From Mycoavidus sp. HKI (lineage in GTDB: Bacteria; Pseudomonadota; Gammaproteobacteria; Burkholderiales; Burkholderiaceae): 64,000 nucleotides of DNA. The notes beneath the pieces were generated by a model. That model had not been told where the DNA came from. It did not search any database and was given only the letters and a program-made list of their open reading frames with translations. Shown here one piece after another: positions 54,110-63,567 of this stretch. A program made the translations under genes and the position numbers. Each line of letters opens with the position of its first letter. Position 1 is the first letter of the stretch. The stretch lies in NCBI RefSeq assembly GCF_020023735.2, contig NZ_CP076444.2, positions 1,069,501 to 1,133,500 on the forward strand, given 5' to 3'.

Positions 54110-57100
54110 CTACATGACTAAACAACTATTTTGCTGATGTCGCACCTCTTCTACAACTTGTTGCGCTTCAGCTTCACTCTTAAACACCCCCTGATACGGG
54201 CGGGTACGTGCCTCCAGCGGCGAGCCGAATCGATAGCCGTAAACACTAGGACGCACCTGCTGGGATGGGAGATACAACGCTGCGCCCTCTTCCGCCGTCT
54301 CTACCTTGACGCCTGGTTTGGAGAAAAATCCTTGGACACTCCAGCCGCCCTGTAACGACCGCCCCGACTCGTCCGCTTTCGGCTGACTCAAGCGTGCATT
54401 CGCTTCCCCCGTCATCAGAGCAAGGATCACCCTTTCCTGAGAAGACAGCATATCGACGCCCCCTGTTCTCAGGTAATCCATCACGCGGCGCGCGCCATAC
54501 TCGGCCAACGTTTGAATATCTTGGGTGCGCCAGGTTTGTCCCGAGAATACAGGCTGCCAACAACGCGCCGCATAGTAGGCCATTTCTTCTATCTGCTGCT
54601 GGATGCCGGCAGACACGCGCAGACCTTTTGATTTCTGCTCAGGATCTGCAACACGCAGGACACCCGCCTTTTGATCACTGCGCTGCGGCTCGCTGAGCAG
54701 TTTCGTCACCGCCTGCACGATGGCCGGCAGATCGACCGTGTCGGAGGCTCCGGTCGTGGCATTGAATTCGATTTTGGGTAATGCACGTGATACCGCCTCG
54801 ATCAGCCTTTCTGCTAACGCGGCTTTATTTTTCAGCAGCGCTTCACCATTCGCGCGTCGCAGCAGTTGAATAATTTGATACAGCTGCTCTTCTTGGAATT
54901 GTTTGGCAAAGAGGTTAGCATGCTTGTTCTCTGGCGCGTCCAAATTAATCCGCTGCGCCAAAGTGTGGTACCACAACTCCTCTTGCTGAAGCTGCTGCGT
55001 ACGTTTTTCCTCCTGGGTTTTTTCCTGAGCTTCGAGCGCAGCAATTTTCTGTGTGAGCTCGGCTGCTTGGGTCTCGAGGGCGGCTTGCTGTTCGAGGACT
55101 GCTTTTGCATGCTGCTGCCACAACCAGGCATAGGCCGTGGCCTCGACGACCTTAATCTGATCGCGAGAAATGAGTTTCGGCGGTGCACTGCAGGCGATCA
55201 ACTGTGCTTCACAATACGCTGTCAGGCTCGCCTGGGTCTCCCAGCTGGCTGTTTGTACAGCAATTTGGTCCTGTGTGACCGTCTGCTGATGTTGCAGCAG
55301 TTTTTGTTCTATTTTGAGGCCTAAGACTTTTGTCACCGACTGAAAGGCCCCTATTTGGATGGGCAAAGCCTGGTCAACGAAGAGCTTAGCCAGAGCCCAA
55401 TACTCCGTTTCGTAAAACGCTCGCGCGAGATTGAAGTAAGCACGGCCCTGTCTTTCTCGACGCTTGCCATCGTAAAGGAGAATCTGGCAGGTGTGCGTCA
55501 TCCCGGCCTCAAAATCCCCCCCCGCCAGATAAGCTTCGCCAAGGTAAATGGACAGCATCCCCAATGCTTGGTGTTGGTTTGCCGTCTCGTGTCTCAGGAA
55601 AATACGGTGCGTCTCGTACAGCGCATCGATCGCAGGTTGATAATTCCGCTCAGCTGCCGGCCGAGCATCTTCCAATTCCTTCTGGATAATCCCCTGATCA
55701 ATCAAAATCTCGGCGCGCACACGTTCGTTGAATACCGCCGGATGTCGATCGAACCATCTCGCTAATTCATCAAACCTTTCGAGCGCATCAACTAAACGTC
55801 CTTGCTTGCGCAACGCCCGGGTGAGATTGCGCAGCGTATAGGCAATCGCCTCAGGATTGCCGACTTCGCCCAAATTGACTTGAATGGCGTAACTTTTCTC
55901 AAAATTCTGAATCACTTCCACGGCAACCTGGCCGCGTGGAACCAGCTGAGAAGCGAGGGTCCCCTCTTGATACAGATATTCTTCCGCATATAGTTTGAGT
56001 AATTTGGCCTCTTCCTGATTGGCCTCTTGCCGAGTGATGGACAAGGCAAAGTCCTCTGGCCGCTGTTCAAAGTGCGCGAGTTGTTCCTTGGACAGCCCCT
56101 GCTTAAAGAAGCGCTGGGCCCCTTGCAGACAATCATGGGCTAGCTGTAACTCACCGTGATGTAGGTAGTAGAGTCTGGCTAGGCTGCTACCCAACGTCAG
56201 CACTTGGTGCAGCAAAGGCAAATTCTTAGCAAAGGAGACCGTAGCACAGGTCTCAAAAACAAGCGTATGGACCAGATCAGTATAGGGTTTTAAGTCTTCT
56301 GGCTTGTTATGACGACCATCTGAGCTTTCGTTATCTGTCAAATAATTGAAAACCTCAGACAGTCGCTGGATGTTTTTTTCAAGCAGCGGACGTTGTTCTG
56401 ACAGATACCGTTTTTGCACCACGCTTAGGAAGGCCGGGTTAAGCTTGAGACTGTTAGTCGCCTGATCGAGGTCCACAATCTCGAGCTGCTTCTGGGACAA
56501 TATCTGAATGGCGTCTTGATCAACCTGTTCATTGCCAAAAAAGGCAAAGGGGATGCGAGGTTCTCCCAGCCAGGCCGCCTGTTTAAGGATAGTCAGTGCC
56601 CGCGCTGTGACCGGGTTCGTTACCGTTTCCGCTTCTAGTGGCCCTAGACTCGCCTGCGCGATCTCACTCAATAAGATATCTCGCACCTCTTGGTGTTGCT
56701 CAGGTTGCGCCAAAAAGTCGGCAAAGTTCCTAAAACCCGCCATCGTAGCTTGGTAATGTCGGCACAACGCCTGAATGACAGCTGGAAACCCCTCTGTCAT
56801 GCGAATCACCTGAGCAAAATCACACGCGTCGAGCGGCTCTTGCGGCAGGCACTGCTGAACTAAATCCTTCGCTTGCTCCGAGGTAAAAAGGCTCAGGGGC
56901 AGAGAGTCAACGTCTCGCTCTAAGCATTGTTTGAGCTTATCGGTCAATGGCTGGGCTGTTGTATAAATCAATTGACCGGACCAAAAAGACGGCTTCAGCC
57001 AAGTCAAGACAAGATCGGCATTACTCGGCGTTAGCCCGTCCAAGATCAATAATGAACGAGGATGTTGCTGCACATAGCTTGCCACTTGCCGCAGGGCTGT

Positions 57101-57793
57101 TTGCGGCCTTAGATTGCCATAACCGAGCGCGTAACCAATGGCTTGGATATCTGCATGAGCACGATTCACACTGCTGCAGTCAATCCAGGCAAGCAAATCG
57201 TAAGACGCAAAGAACGCATCAGGGCGCGGATGAATCAAGCGCTGAAGCAGCGTGGTTTTACCCACACCAGGCAGGCCGATGACTTCAATTAGGGCTTTGG
57301 GCTGATCCTTTAGCAGTTCGAATAATTGGGCTGATTCTGCTCGAGGAACGTAATGGTCTGGACGAATCGGTAGCTTACCGAGGGAAAATCGGGGACCTGA
57401 TGCCGCCAGCAAGCGGGTCAACTGCTCTACCGCGTTAGCATGGCCCCAGCCTTGTGCTTTTTGGTAGCACGCTTGGGCTTGGTCAACCTGTTTGAGTTGT
57501 TCGAATACTTCCGCATGCTCGAAATAGACATCAGCAATGCACTGCCGTAAGGCTGTTTGCTCCGGCGTCTCAGATCGATCGCGCTCGGTCACTCGGACGT
57601 CTGGGTCTGACGGCGTCAAGCCCTGCTGCTTGGCCAACTCGAGCAGGGCCACGGCCACCTGCTCATACAAAGGATTGGCCAGCTCGGGCCGCGCTTCTTT
57701 ATGCGCGCGCGCTTGCGCTAAATCTGGCGCAAGCCTATCTGAGGCAAAAGGAAGTAGCGGTGTATTCGGATAATGCGTTGAAATGTTTAACAT
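54110..57793 (-). CDS. NB-ARC/STAND ATPase with TPR repeats and a C-terminal CaaX box
   Basis: 1227 aa. The N-terminal helices (ADVYFEHAEVFEQLKQVDQA then QACYQKAQGWGHANA) match the TPR lead of the two NACHT paralogues. NB-ARC-type NTPase: Walker A GLPGVGKTTLLQR at about 171-179, Walker B SLLILDG at about 246-252, winged helix to about 430. TPR-like repeats (AIAYTLRNLTRALRKQGRLV, LGMLSIYLGEAYLAGGDFEA) at about 560-860, coiled coil about 895-940, and a unique C-terminal 250 residues. The last seven residues are QNSCLVM, a textbook CaaX prenylation motif (Cys-Leu-Val-Met) with no bacterial purpose. I infer that the protein may be delivered into a eukaryotic host and membrane-anchored there. No secretion signal could be recognised. 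Confidence 0.85.
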   Translation of the reverse strand: MLNISTHYPNTPLLPFASDRLAPDLAQARAHKEARPELANPLYEQVAVALLELAKQQGLTPSDPDVRVTERDRSETPEQTALRQCIADVYFEHAEVFEQLKQVDQAQACYQKAQGWGHANAVEQLTRLLAASGPRFSLGKLPIRPDHYVPRAESAQLFELLKDQPKALIEVIGLPGVGKTTLLQRLIHPRPDAFFASYDLLAWIDCSSVNRAHADIQAIGYALGYGNLRPQTALRQVASYVQQHPRSLLILDGLTPSNADLVLTWLKPSFWSGQLIYTTAQPLTDKLKQCLERDVDSLPLSLFTSEQAKDLVQQCLPQEPLDACDFAQVIRMTEGFPAVIQALCRHYQATMAGFRNFADFLAQPEQHQEVRDILLSEIAQASLGPLEAETVTNPVTARALTILKQAAWLGEPRIPFAFFGNEQVDQDAIQILSQKQLEIVDLDQATNSLKLNPAFLSVVQKRYLSEQRPLLEKNIQRLSEVFNYLTDNESSDGRHNKPEDLKPYTDLVHTLVFETCATVSFAKNLPLLHQVLTLGSSLARLYYLHHGELQLAHDCLQGAQRFFKQGLSKEQLAHFEQRPEDFALSITRQEANQEEAKLLKLYAEEYLYQEGTLASQLVPRGQVAVEVIQNFEKSYAIQVNLGEVGNPEAIAYTLRNLTRALRKQGRLVDALERFDELARWFDRHPAVFNERVRAEILIDQGIIQKELEDARPAAERNYQPAIDALYETHRIFLRHETANQHQALGMLSIYLGEAYLAGGDFEAGMTHTCQILLYDGKRRERQGRAYFNLARAFYETEYWALAKLFVDQALPIQIGAFQSVTKVLGLKIEQKLLQHQQTVTQDQIAVQTASWETQASLTAYCEAQLIACSAPPKLISRDQIKVVEATAYAWLWQQHAKAVLEQQAALETQAAELTQKIAALEAQEKTQEEKRTQQLQQEELWYHTLAQRINLDAPENKHANLFAKQFQEEQLYQIIQLLRRANGEALLKNKAALAERLIEAVSRALPKIEFNATTGASDTVDLPAIVQAVTKLLSEPQRSDQKAGVLRVADPEQKSKGLRVSAGIQQQIEEMAYYAARCWQPVFSGQTWRTQDIQTLAEYGARRVMDYLRTGGVDMLSSQERVILALMTGEANARLSQPKADESGRSLQGGWSVQGFFSKPGVKVETAEEGAALYLPSQQVRPSVYGYRFGSPLEARTRPYQGVFKSEAEAQQVVEEVRHQQNSCLVM

Positions 57794-58478
57794 GGGGTTA
57801 ACCTTATTGCGCTTGCAGTTAATGGTGTGTATTGATCAACTGCAAGGGAATGTAAAAATAGTGTGCGAGGAGGATGTTCACCCTAGGAAAAATGAATGCG
57901 TTTGACCTAGATTTAGATTGTCTTACTCGTGTAGAGAATCAGCCGATTGAATATAATTTTTTTGTAATCGCTTCCTTTCGAAATGAACCGGGACATGTCG
58001 GTAAGCGCGGAATGCCCGCGCTTACCTTAACCTGCCACCAGACACTCATCCGCTTGAGACACATAGCGCAAACTCACGCCCTTTTTTAAGTGAGTAGCAA
58101 CGCTATGCAGCCTGCAACTTGCATAGCTCTTCAACCTATATTGATGGGCCAGAAATGCGCTCACTTCACTAATTCACATAGTGCGATTTCAGATGAATTG
58201 CCAAATTAGTATTAAAATATTATCGATACTGACATGGTTCGTCAAGCATGTTGGGGGGAGCAAATGAATTATCCGGTTTTTAGCACGTGAATTGTCCGGT
58301 TCCTGGGTGGGTTATGTGTTTAAGGATTTCTGAATGGCTCGACTGTTTACGGTCTTTAAGATAAGCCTGTCGAAGTTCCTGATCAGGTGTGCTGTTCTCT
58401 GCTAGATTGTCAACAGTGATTGAAATTTGATACAGTTTGCAGCGAAATCCTGACTCTAAATCCGATAAGGAATAAAAA
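57794..58478. other. Gene-free stretch with a strong hairpin
   Basis: Holds a perfect 11-bp stem, 5-base loop hairpin at 58000-58026 (ggtaagcgcgg, loop aatgc). On the minus strand it directly follows a broken frame ending LKKGVSLRYVSQADECLVAG and stop (about 58030-58100), so it may be the terminator of a lost gene. A 71-codon plus frame at 57874 is unconvincing. Confidence 0.4.
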
Positions 58479-58700
58479 ATGAACACTCAAGGGGAAAAAA
58501 TGCTCAGTCGCAAAGCACTGTTGGGCGCAACCATGAAAGCCATATTCTGGGCTTTTATGGGGATTCGAAAAAGCCGCGATCATAAGCAAGACGTTGAACG
58601 CCTCAACCCTCTCCATGTATTGATTGCGGCCCTCGTAGGCGGATTGATTTTTATAACCACATTGATCATTGTGGTTAAGCTTGTCGTCAAAAATTATTAA
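58479..58700 (+). CDS. DUF2970 membrane protein
   Basis: A 73-aa protein of the DUF2970 family, typical of beta- and gamma-proteobacteria. The conserved part is AIFWAFMGIRKSRDHKQDVE then RLNPLHVLIAALVGGL, followed by one C-terminal transmembrane helix (about residues 45-68, VLIAALVGGLIFITTLIIVV). Function unknown; probably a small inner-membrane protein. AAGGA at 58467-58471 supports the ATG. The next gene's likely ATG (58714) lies 13 bases after its stop, so the two may be co-transcribed. This is a chromosomal-type gene next to accessory ones. Confidence 0.88.
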   Translation: MNTQGEKMLSRKALLGATMKAIFWAFMGIRKSRDHKQDVERLNPLHVLIAALVGGLIFITTLIIVVKLVVKNY

Positions 58701-58713
58701 GGCGCTATCCAAT

Positions 58714-61700
58714 ATGTTATTGAGAATCGTCGATAAGTCAGAGCACTCCGCTGCTGCAGAAAGCGTGCAGTGCGCCTACTCAGAATCTGTTGCAGGGGCC
58801 CTCGAGCACCGGGCAGAGCCGGTTGAAATCTCTGTCGAAACCCGTACTGGCGTCACGCGTTTTGTGACGGCTTTTGACTTAGCCTCGATCCCTACAGATT
58901 TACGGCAAACCTTAGACTGGTATTTCACTGAATATCCGCATGCTGCCACCGCTCAACCCGATGATCATGGTATCGCTGCCAAACTGACCGAGCTTGGACA
59001 AGCAATCGGCAATCAGCTTCTAGGCGAGCAGCCGCAATTTGCGCAGGCCATCGCGGCGATCCAAAAACAAGGGATTCAGCAACTCACTGTCCGCATTGAA
59101 TCAACGCGCGCCAGCTTTTTGGCGCAGCCGTGGGAGTGGCTGGTATTGCCAGCTAGTAGCCAGGTGTTGTCGACGATAGCGAAGAGCTTTGAAAAGCGAT
59201 TCACCGGTGGGAGATTCTCGGAATCGGATACTGAGTTGGAATACGATCTGAAAGTCACACCGCCGGTGCCAGATGCCATTGCTGAGCTTAATCAACAAAT
59301 GGGAAATTCAGCTCCAACACAAGCCGCCGCGGAAAAACCCTATCATGCGCCGCTGTGCATCTTGCATATCGTCTCTAGAGCGTACTCAGAACATCTACCT
59401 TTTGCATCTAGCGCGGCGCTCGAAGCCGCCACGGACTCGTTCTGCTCAGAAGGCGCCATCCACTATGAAATTTTTGTCGCAGGAACTTGGGCGCAGCTGC
59501 AAAAACGGCTCAGCGACCCTCAGCGTCCTGTGCATATTGTGCAGTACGATGGCCCGCTCGTAGTAGAAGGTACGGCAACCAGCCGTGGACAGAATACTGG
59601 CGCGGCGTGCTCTGAGCTGCTCAGCCTTCTGCTGGAGGATGCCGGCACTACGTTCGGGCCCATTGCATTTGCCGATTTTGCGAAAGTGCTAGTGCAGAAC
59701 AAAATCGCGGTGCTGTGCCTCGATGCCCGTGGATATTTCAAGGGTAGCCAACTGCTGGATGCCGCCGCCGGCTTAAGCGCTGCTGCCCATGCTGCTCATC
59801 ATGCAGGTCTGGGCAATCTGATTGGACTGGCGCAGACCACGGATCCGTGGACCAGTGGCCAGTGTTTCCAAGCTATTTATCACAGTCTAACAGCCGGCTT
59901 AAGGTTGGGCCAGGCCGTCACCCAAGCACGTCAGCGCTTGCAAGCGCAAACCGAAATCGCGCGCTTTACCTCACAAGGATTGCCTTTTCAGAGTTGGCCA
60001 TTGCTGGTTCATTATGGTGGTCAAACCATTACATTTTTTGACACCCCGCAGGCACGTGTGAGTCTGTCGGAATCACAAACCTTGGCACATGCACGCAAGC
60101 GCTTACTGGGTTTCAAGGCCACCCTACTGTCTCCTTTGCTCAACCATGCCAACGATGGGCCAGCGCTCGCCCTGCTGGCCGCACTTGAAACTTCACCGCA
60201 AGCACTGCTGCTCACCGGCCCGGCCGGCAGCGGTAAGACGCATCTCGTGCATCGTCTTGCGCTTTATTTGGCGCAGCGCGAGCACATCGATTTTGCCTTT
60301 TATTTTGATTTCAGTGACGATTTTTACGCCGTCGATATGATGCTGGAAATGATCGCTCCGGTCCTTGGGCTGGCCCCCGGTCAGCAGGCTGAAACCAAGG
60401 CTGCGCTTAACAAGCTGCGCTGCTGTTTTGTCCTAGATGGGCTTGCGCCAGATCTCTTAGCGACACAGCAAACACTCAGCGGCTTCGTGCATGAATTGTT
60501 GGCTCATGGACATTTAGTCCTCATCACCGCGCCATGCTGGCAAGATAGGTCACCCTCGGCATTCACCGAGATCCCGCTCCCACCCCTGCTCGCTGCTGAA
60601 CAGCGCTTGCTGGCGGCAGCTCAATTGCGTGCGAACTCTCTCGTGGGCAAAGATCTAGACCACGATTGGCCTGCCTTGTTGACGGCCACCCAAGGCAATC
60701 CGTTTCTGCTCCAGCACGCCCTGCCGCTGCTCAATCGCCTCACGGTCACAGCGCTCACCACAGAACTCAGCGCCCGCATCGCGCACGATCGCTCTGTGGT
60801 TGATTCATTTTATGCATGGCAATGGTCAGAGATGCCGCACCAATGGCAAGACCTGCTACTGCTGAGCGCTGAAGTCGATGGCCTGCTGCTGGAGTTGCTG
60901 ATGGTTGCCTTCGATCAGAAGGAACCGTTCGCGCCGGCCAAAAAACTAATGGCGCTCACGGGCAATGAAGCGGCGCTCTTCTCTGACGGACTGACGCTGT
61001 GGCAGCGATGCGGTTTTCTCGTTGGCCTGCCCCACGGCCGGATCATTGATACCCGCTGCCGGCCTTTTCTAGAGCGCAAACGGCACGAACAAATTGAGCG
61101 TGCGGTCACCGCCATCGAAAGCGAATTGTATTTCAGTCAAGTGCTGTGCGAAGGAATTCGCATCTTAAGCCGCCACCTAAACGGTCAGCAAAATCCCACC
61201 TTGGCTCACTATCTTTTGATGAATCGGCGACACTGGAGTACGCATTTAGAAAAACTCTGGTTTGCCCAAGACTACCGTGGCTTTCTGAGTGCCAAACATG
61301 CCTTTGATCAAGTGCTGCGGCAGGCCCAGTTGGGCGCAGAAAGTGCGGCGTGGTCACTCAACCTGTTGGCACGCTCCCCTGCTGTACAGGTTGATGACGA
61401 GAGCGAGCCGGAAGCGCCGTTAGCTTGGCTGGCGCTGGCCCTCGACGCCATGGCCGCCAACCATGCGGCACACCAGGCCAGCCTAGCCAACGGTGCTGAA
61501 CGCTGGCGAGCGTGGCTCGATGCCCTGCCGGCTATCATCGAAAAACAGCAGATTTTGTATTTTCAGCAAGCGGCCACCTTCCTCGATGTGTTCTATCAAA
61601 GTCGGCAAGATTGGACCGCCGCGCTTGCCGTGAATGAAAGAGCGGTGCAGGTCTATACTCAGTATGAAGCCTGGCCGAAGGTGATCCAAGTACTTAAAGC

Positions 61701-62175
61701 GCTCGCGCACTGCTATCTCGAACTGGGAGAAGCCGAACAAACTTTAATCTGCGAAGACAAAATCCTTAATGAAATTTCTTACGCCGGCGCGCCCCCCGGC
61801 TTTCACGCCCAGCAAGTGTTCGATGTCGCTTGCGCACGCGTTGCCCGCGGCTCTTCTAACTATGCGCAGGTCGCCTTGGACCAGTTAAAAGCCATGGACG
61901 AATCTAAACGCTTCGGCGATATGCTGGATGGGCTGCAGGCAGATATCGACTACCAGCAGGAAAACTACGCAGCATCGATGCCCTACTACTGCAAATTGTG
62001 GGCCCGCGCGATCCAAGCCGGCCAGCAGCCCTATATCGAGCAATTGAGGCAAAAATTCTTACAGATTGAGCAAAAGCTAGGCGCAGAAGTCTTCGCGCAA
62101 TACCTCGACGATGAACTGGAAGAAAATATCGTGCGGCCGCAAGAATATATCGCGACACCAAGGACGATACATTAG
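58714..62175 (+). CDS. CHAT-like domain, STAND ATPase and TPR protein
   Basis: 1153 aa. The frame opens at a TTG (58669) inside the DUF2970 gene, but ATG 58714 is preferred. About 60-445 has the layout of a CHAT (caspase-like) domain, with FLAQPWEWLVLP, LHIVSRAYSEHLPF, and a final GLRLGQAVTQARQRL. The usual His-Gly is replaced in HIVQYDGPLVVEG (about 273), and the usual SACxTG by LCLDARGYFKG (about 333), so the protease dyad seems lost. An ATPase follows: Walker A GPAGSGKTHLVHR at about 502, CCFVLDGLAP near 570, then NPFLLQHALPLLNRL. From about 760 to the end are TPR-like helices (AALAVNERAVQVYTQYEAWP). It could be a non-proteolytic signalling STAND protein. Convergent with the NB-ARC gene's start side. 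Confidence 0.78.
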   Translation: MLLRIVDKSEHSAAAESVQCAYSESVAGALEHRAEPVEISVETRTGVTRFVTAFDLASIPTDLRQTLDWYFTEYPHAATAQPDDHGIAAKLTELGQAIGNQLLGEQPQFAQAIAAIQKQGIQQLTVRIESTRASFLAQPWEWLVLPASSQVLSTIAKSFEKRFTGGRFSESDTELEYDLKVTPPVPDAIAELNQQMGNSAPTQAAAEKPYHAPLCILHIVSRAYSEHLPFASSAALEAATDSFCSEGAIHYEIFVAGTWAQLQKRLSDPQRPVHIVQYDGPLVVEGTATSRGQNTGAACSELLSLLLEDAGTTFGPIAFADFAKVLVQNKIAVLCLDARGYFKGSQLLDAAAGLSAAAHAAHHAGLGNLIGLAQTTDPWTSGQCFQAIYHSLTAGLRLGQAVTQARQRLQAQTEIARFTSQGLPFQSWPLLVHYGGQTITFFDTPQARVSLSESQTLAHARKRLLGFKATLLSPLLNHANDGPALALLAALETSPQALLLTGPAGSGKTHLVHRLALYLAQREHIDFAFYFDFSDDFYAVDMMLEMIAPVLGLAPGQQAETKAALNKLRCCFVLDGLAPDLLATQQTLSGFVHELLAHGHLVLITAPCWQDRSPSAFTEIPLPPLLAAEQRLLAAAQLRANSLVGKDLDHDWPALLTATQGNPFLLQHALPLLNRLTVTALTTELSARIAHDRSVVDSFYAWQWSEMPHQWQDLLLLSAEVDGLLLELLMVAFDQKEPFAPAKKLMALTGNEAALFSDGLTLWQRCGFLVGLPHGRIIDTRCRPFLERKRHEQIERAVTAIESELYFSQVLCEGIRILSRHLNGQQNPTLAHYLLMNRRHWSTHLEKLWFAQDYRGFLSAKHAFDQVLRQAQLGAESAAWSLNLLARSPAVQVDDESEPEAPLAWLALALDAMAANHAAHQASLANGAERWRAWLDALPAIIEKQQILYFQQAATFLDVFYQSRQDWTAALAVNERAVQVYTQYEAWPKVIQVLKALAHCYLELGEAEQTLICEDKILNEISYAGAPPGFHAQQVFDVACARVARGSSNYAQVALDQLKAMDESKRFGDMLDGLQADIDYQQENYAASMPYYCKLWARAIQAGQQPYIEQLRQKFLQIEQKLGAEVFAQYLDDELEENIVRPQEYIATPRTIH

Positions 62176-62346
62176 GATTCAATCTACGCAACTTTTACTA
62201 GAATTGAACCGGCGGCGGTGAGTTTTCTTCGGGTCTGGATCTGAGGTAATATGGCGAAGTTCCGAGCACCGCCCGGTCCCGCATCACGTCTTGTTTTTAT
62301 AGTAGTTTTTTAACAGTCTGTAAGAAGTTTTATTTGGAGGATTGTC

Positions 62347-63510
62347 ATGAGCGTCTATATGTTTCCAGGCCAGGGTTCCCAAACAAAGGGAATGGGCGAC
62401 ACGCTATTTAGTCTGTTCCCAGAACTCACCGCCACCGCCAGCAAGATTCTCGGTTACTCAATTCAGGATTTATGCGTCAAAGATTCAAGTAAGCAACTTA
62501 ACGACACTCGTTATACACAGCCAGCTTTGTATGTCGTGAATGCTCTTTCTTATCGACAACGCAGCAAAGAGACAGGTACTACTGCCAACTATCTGGTTGG
62601 CCACAGTCTCGGTGAATACAATGCACTAGAAGCCTCCGGCGCAATCAGTTTTGAAGACGGCCTAAAGCTGGTCAAAAAACGCGGAGAATTGATGAGTGCG
62701 GCCCCCAAAGGCGCCATGGCTGCGGTTATTGGATTAACCCAAATGGCGATTCAAGAAATTCTGCAAGCCAATGGCCTCACGGCGATTGATATCGCCAATC
62801 TGAATTCGCCCACGCAAACCATCCTCTCTGGCTTGAAAGAAGATATCATCCGCGCAGCCTCATTCTTTGAAATTGACGGCGTTCGTTACACACCACTGAA
62901 CACCAGCGGCGCCTTTCACTCCCGCTATATGGAAGCAGCCAAGAAGGAATTCGAAGCTTACCTGCAGGAGTTTACTTTCTCGGCGCTTTCAATCCCAGTC
63001 ATTGCAAACGTCGATGCCAGCCCTTACCAAGCTGATCGCATTGCTGCTAACTTAGCGACCCAGATTACACATCCGGTCCAATGGGTAAAGAGTATTCAAT
63101 ACCTGCTGGCCGAGGGAGAGGCCGACTTCGAAGAACTCGGCGTAGGACAGGTCTTGACCAAGCTGCTTGCCGACATCAAAAAGCATCCCCTACCCAGTGC
63201 ACATCCTGCGCCGGCCTCACCGGCTCCGGCTATGCAACAGCAGGCGATTCCGACTCCCGCTTCCGCTATGCAACAGCAGGCGGCAGCGCGCAGTGACCGT
63301 GAGCGGGAGCTTGCCGCGCTGCAACAAAAAATCAATGAATGGAACCGCTGCTATCCGATCGGCACCCAAGTCAAGACCGCTGCCCATGAAGGTCCGGTGG
63401 CCACGAAAACTAAGGCCATGATGCTGTTTGGCCACCGGGCCGCGATCTATCTGGAAGGCTATAACGGATATTTCGAGTTGAATAGTGTCCAGCCCGTCGA
63501 AGCAAGCTAA
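62347..63510 (+). CDS. Free-standing trans-AT malonyltransferase
   Basis: 387 aa. A FabD-type acyltransferase domain (1-285): MFPGQGSQTKGMGD, catalytic Ser in VGHSLGEYNALEASGAISFE, catalytic His in SGAFHSRYMEAAKKEFEAYL, and the family-typical ELGVGQVLTKLL. The rest is a Pro/Ala/Gln linker and a C-terminal module (YPIGTQVKTAAHEGP, FGHRAAIYLEGYNGYFELN) which in my memory is characteristic of acyltransferases of trans-AT polyketide systems. It would load malonyl groups onto ACPs lacking their own AT. It is the logical partner of the AT-dead protein at 41168-43618. Ribosome site GGAGG six bases before the ATG. Confidence 0.92.
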   Translation: MSVYMFPGQGSQTKGMGDTLFSLFPELTATASKILGYSIQDLCVKDSSKQLNDTRYTQPALYVVNALSYRQRSKETGTTANYLVGHSLGEYNALEASGAISFEDGLKLVKKRGELMSAAPKGAMAAVIGLTQMAIQEILQANGLTAIDIANLNSPTQTILSGLKEDIIRAASFFEIDGVRYTPLNTSGAFHSRYMEAAKKEFEAYLQEFTFSALSIPVIANVDASPYQADRIAANLATQITHPVQWVKSIQYLLAEGEADFEELGVGQVLTKLLADIKKHPLPSAHPAPASPAPAMQQQAIPTPASAMQQQAAARSDRERELAALQQKINEWNRCYPIGTQVKTAAHEGPVATKTKAMMLFGHRAAIYLEGYNGYFELNSVQPVEAS

Positions 63511-63518
63511 AAAAGCAT

Positions 63519-63545
63519 GAGCAGCGATGGCGCACGCCGCTGCTC
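63519..63545 (-). terminator. Terminator of the minus-strand AT-like gene
   Basis: Arms gagcagcg (63519-63526) and cgctgctc (63538-63545). Reading on the minus strand, the hairpin is followed after four bases by six T. It lies between two convergent genes and may act for both. Confidence 0.65.
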
Positions 63546-63567
63546 AATTCTAAATGTATCCATGTCC

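Noticed and set aside
58000-58026. Strong hairpin considered as an IS66 end pair because it starts gtaagcg
   Set aside because: The two arms are only five bases apart and no transposase sequence adjoins, so a terminator-like structure is more likely.
57874-58089. 71-codon frame upstream of the DUF2970 gene
   Set aside because: It runs through the hairpin at 58000-58026 and has no similarity or ribosome site that I can see.
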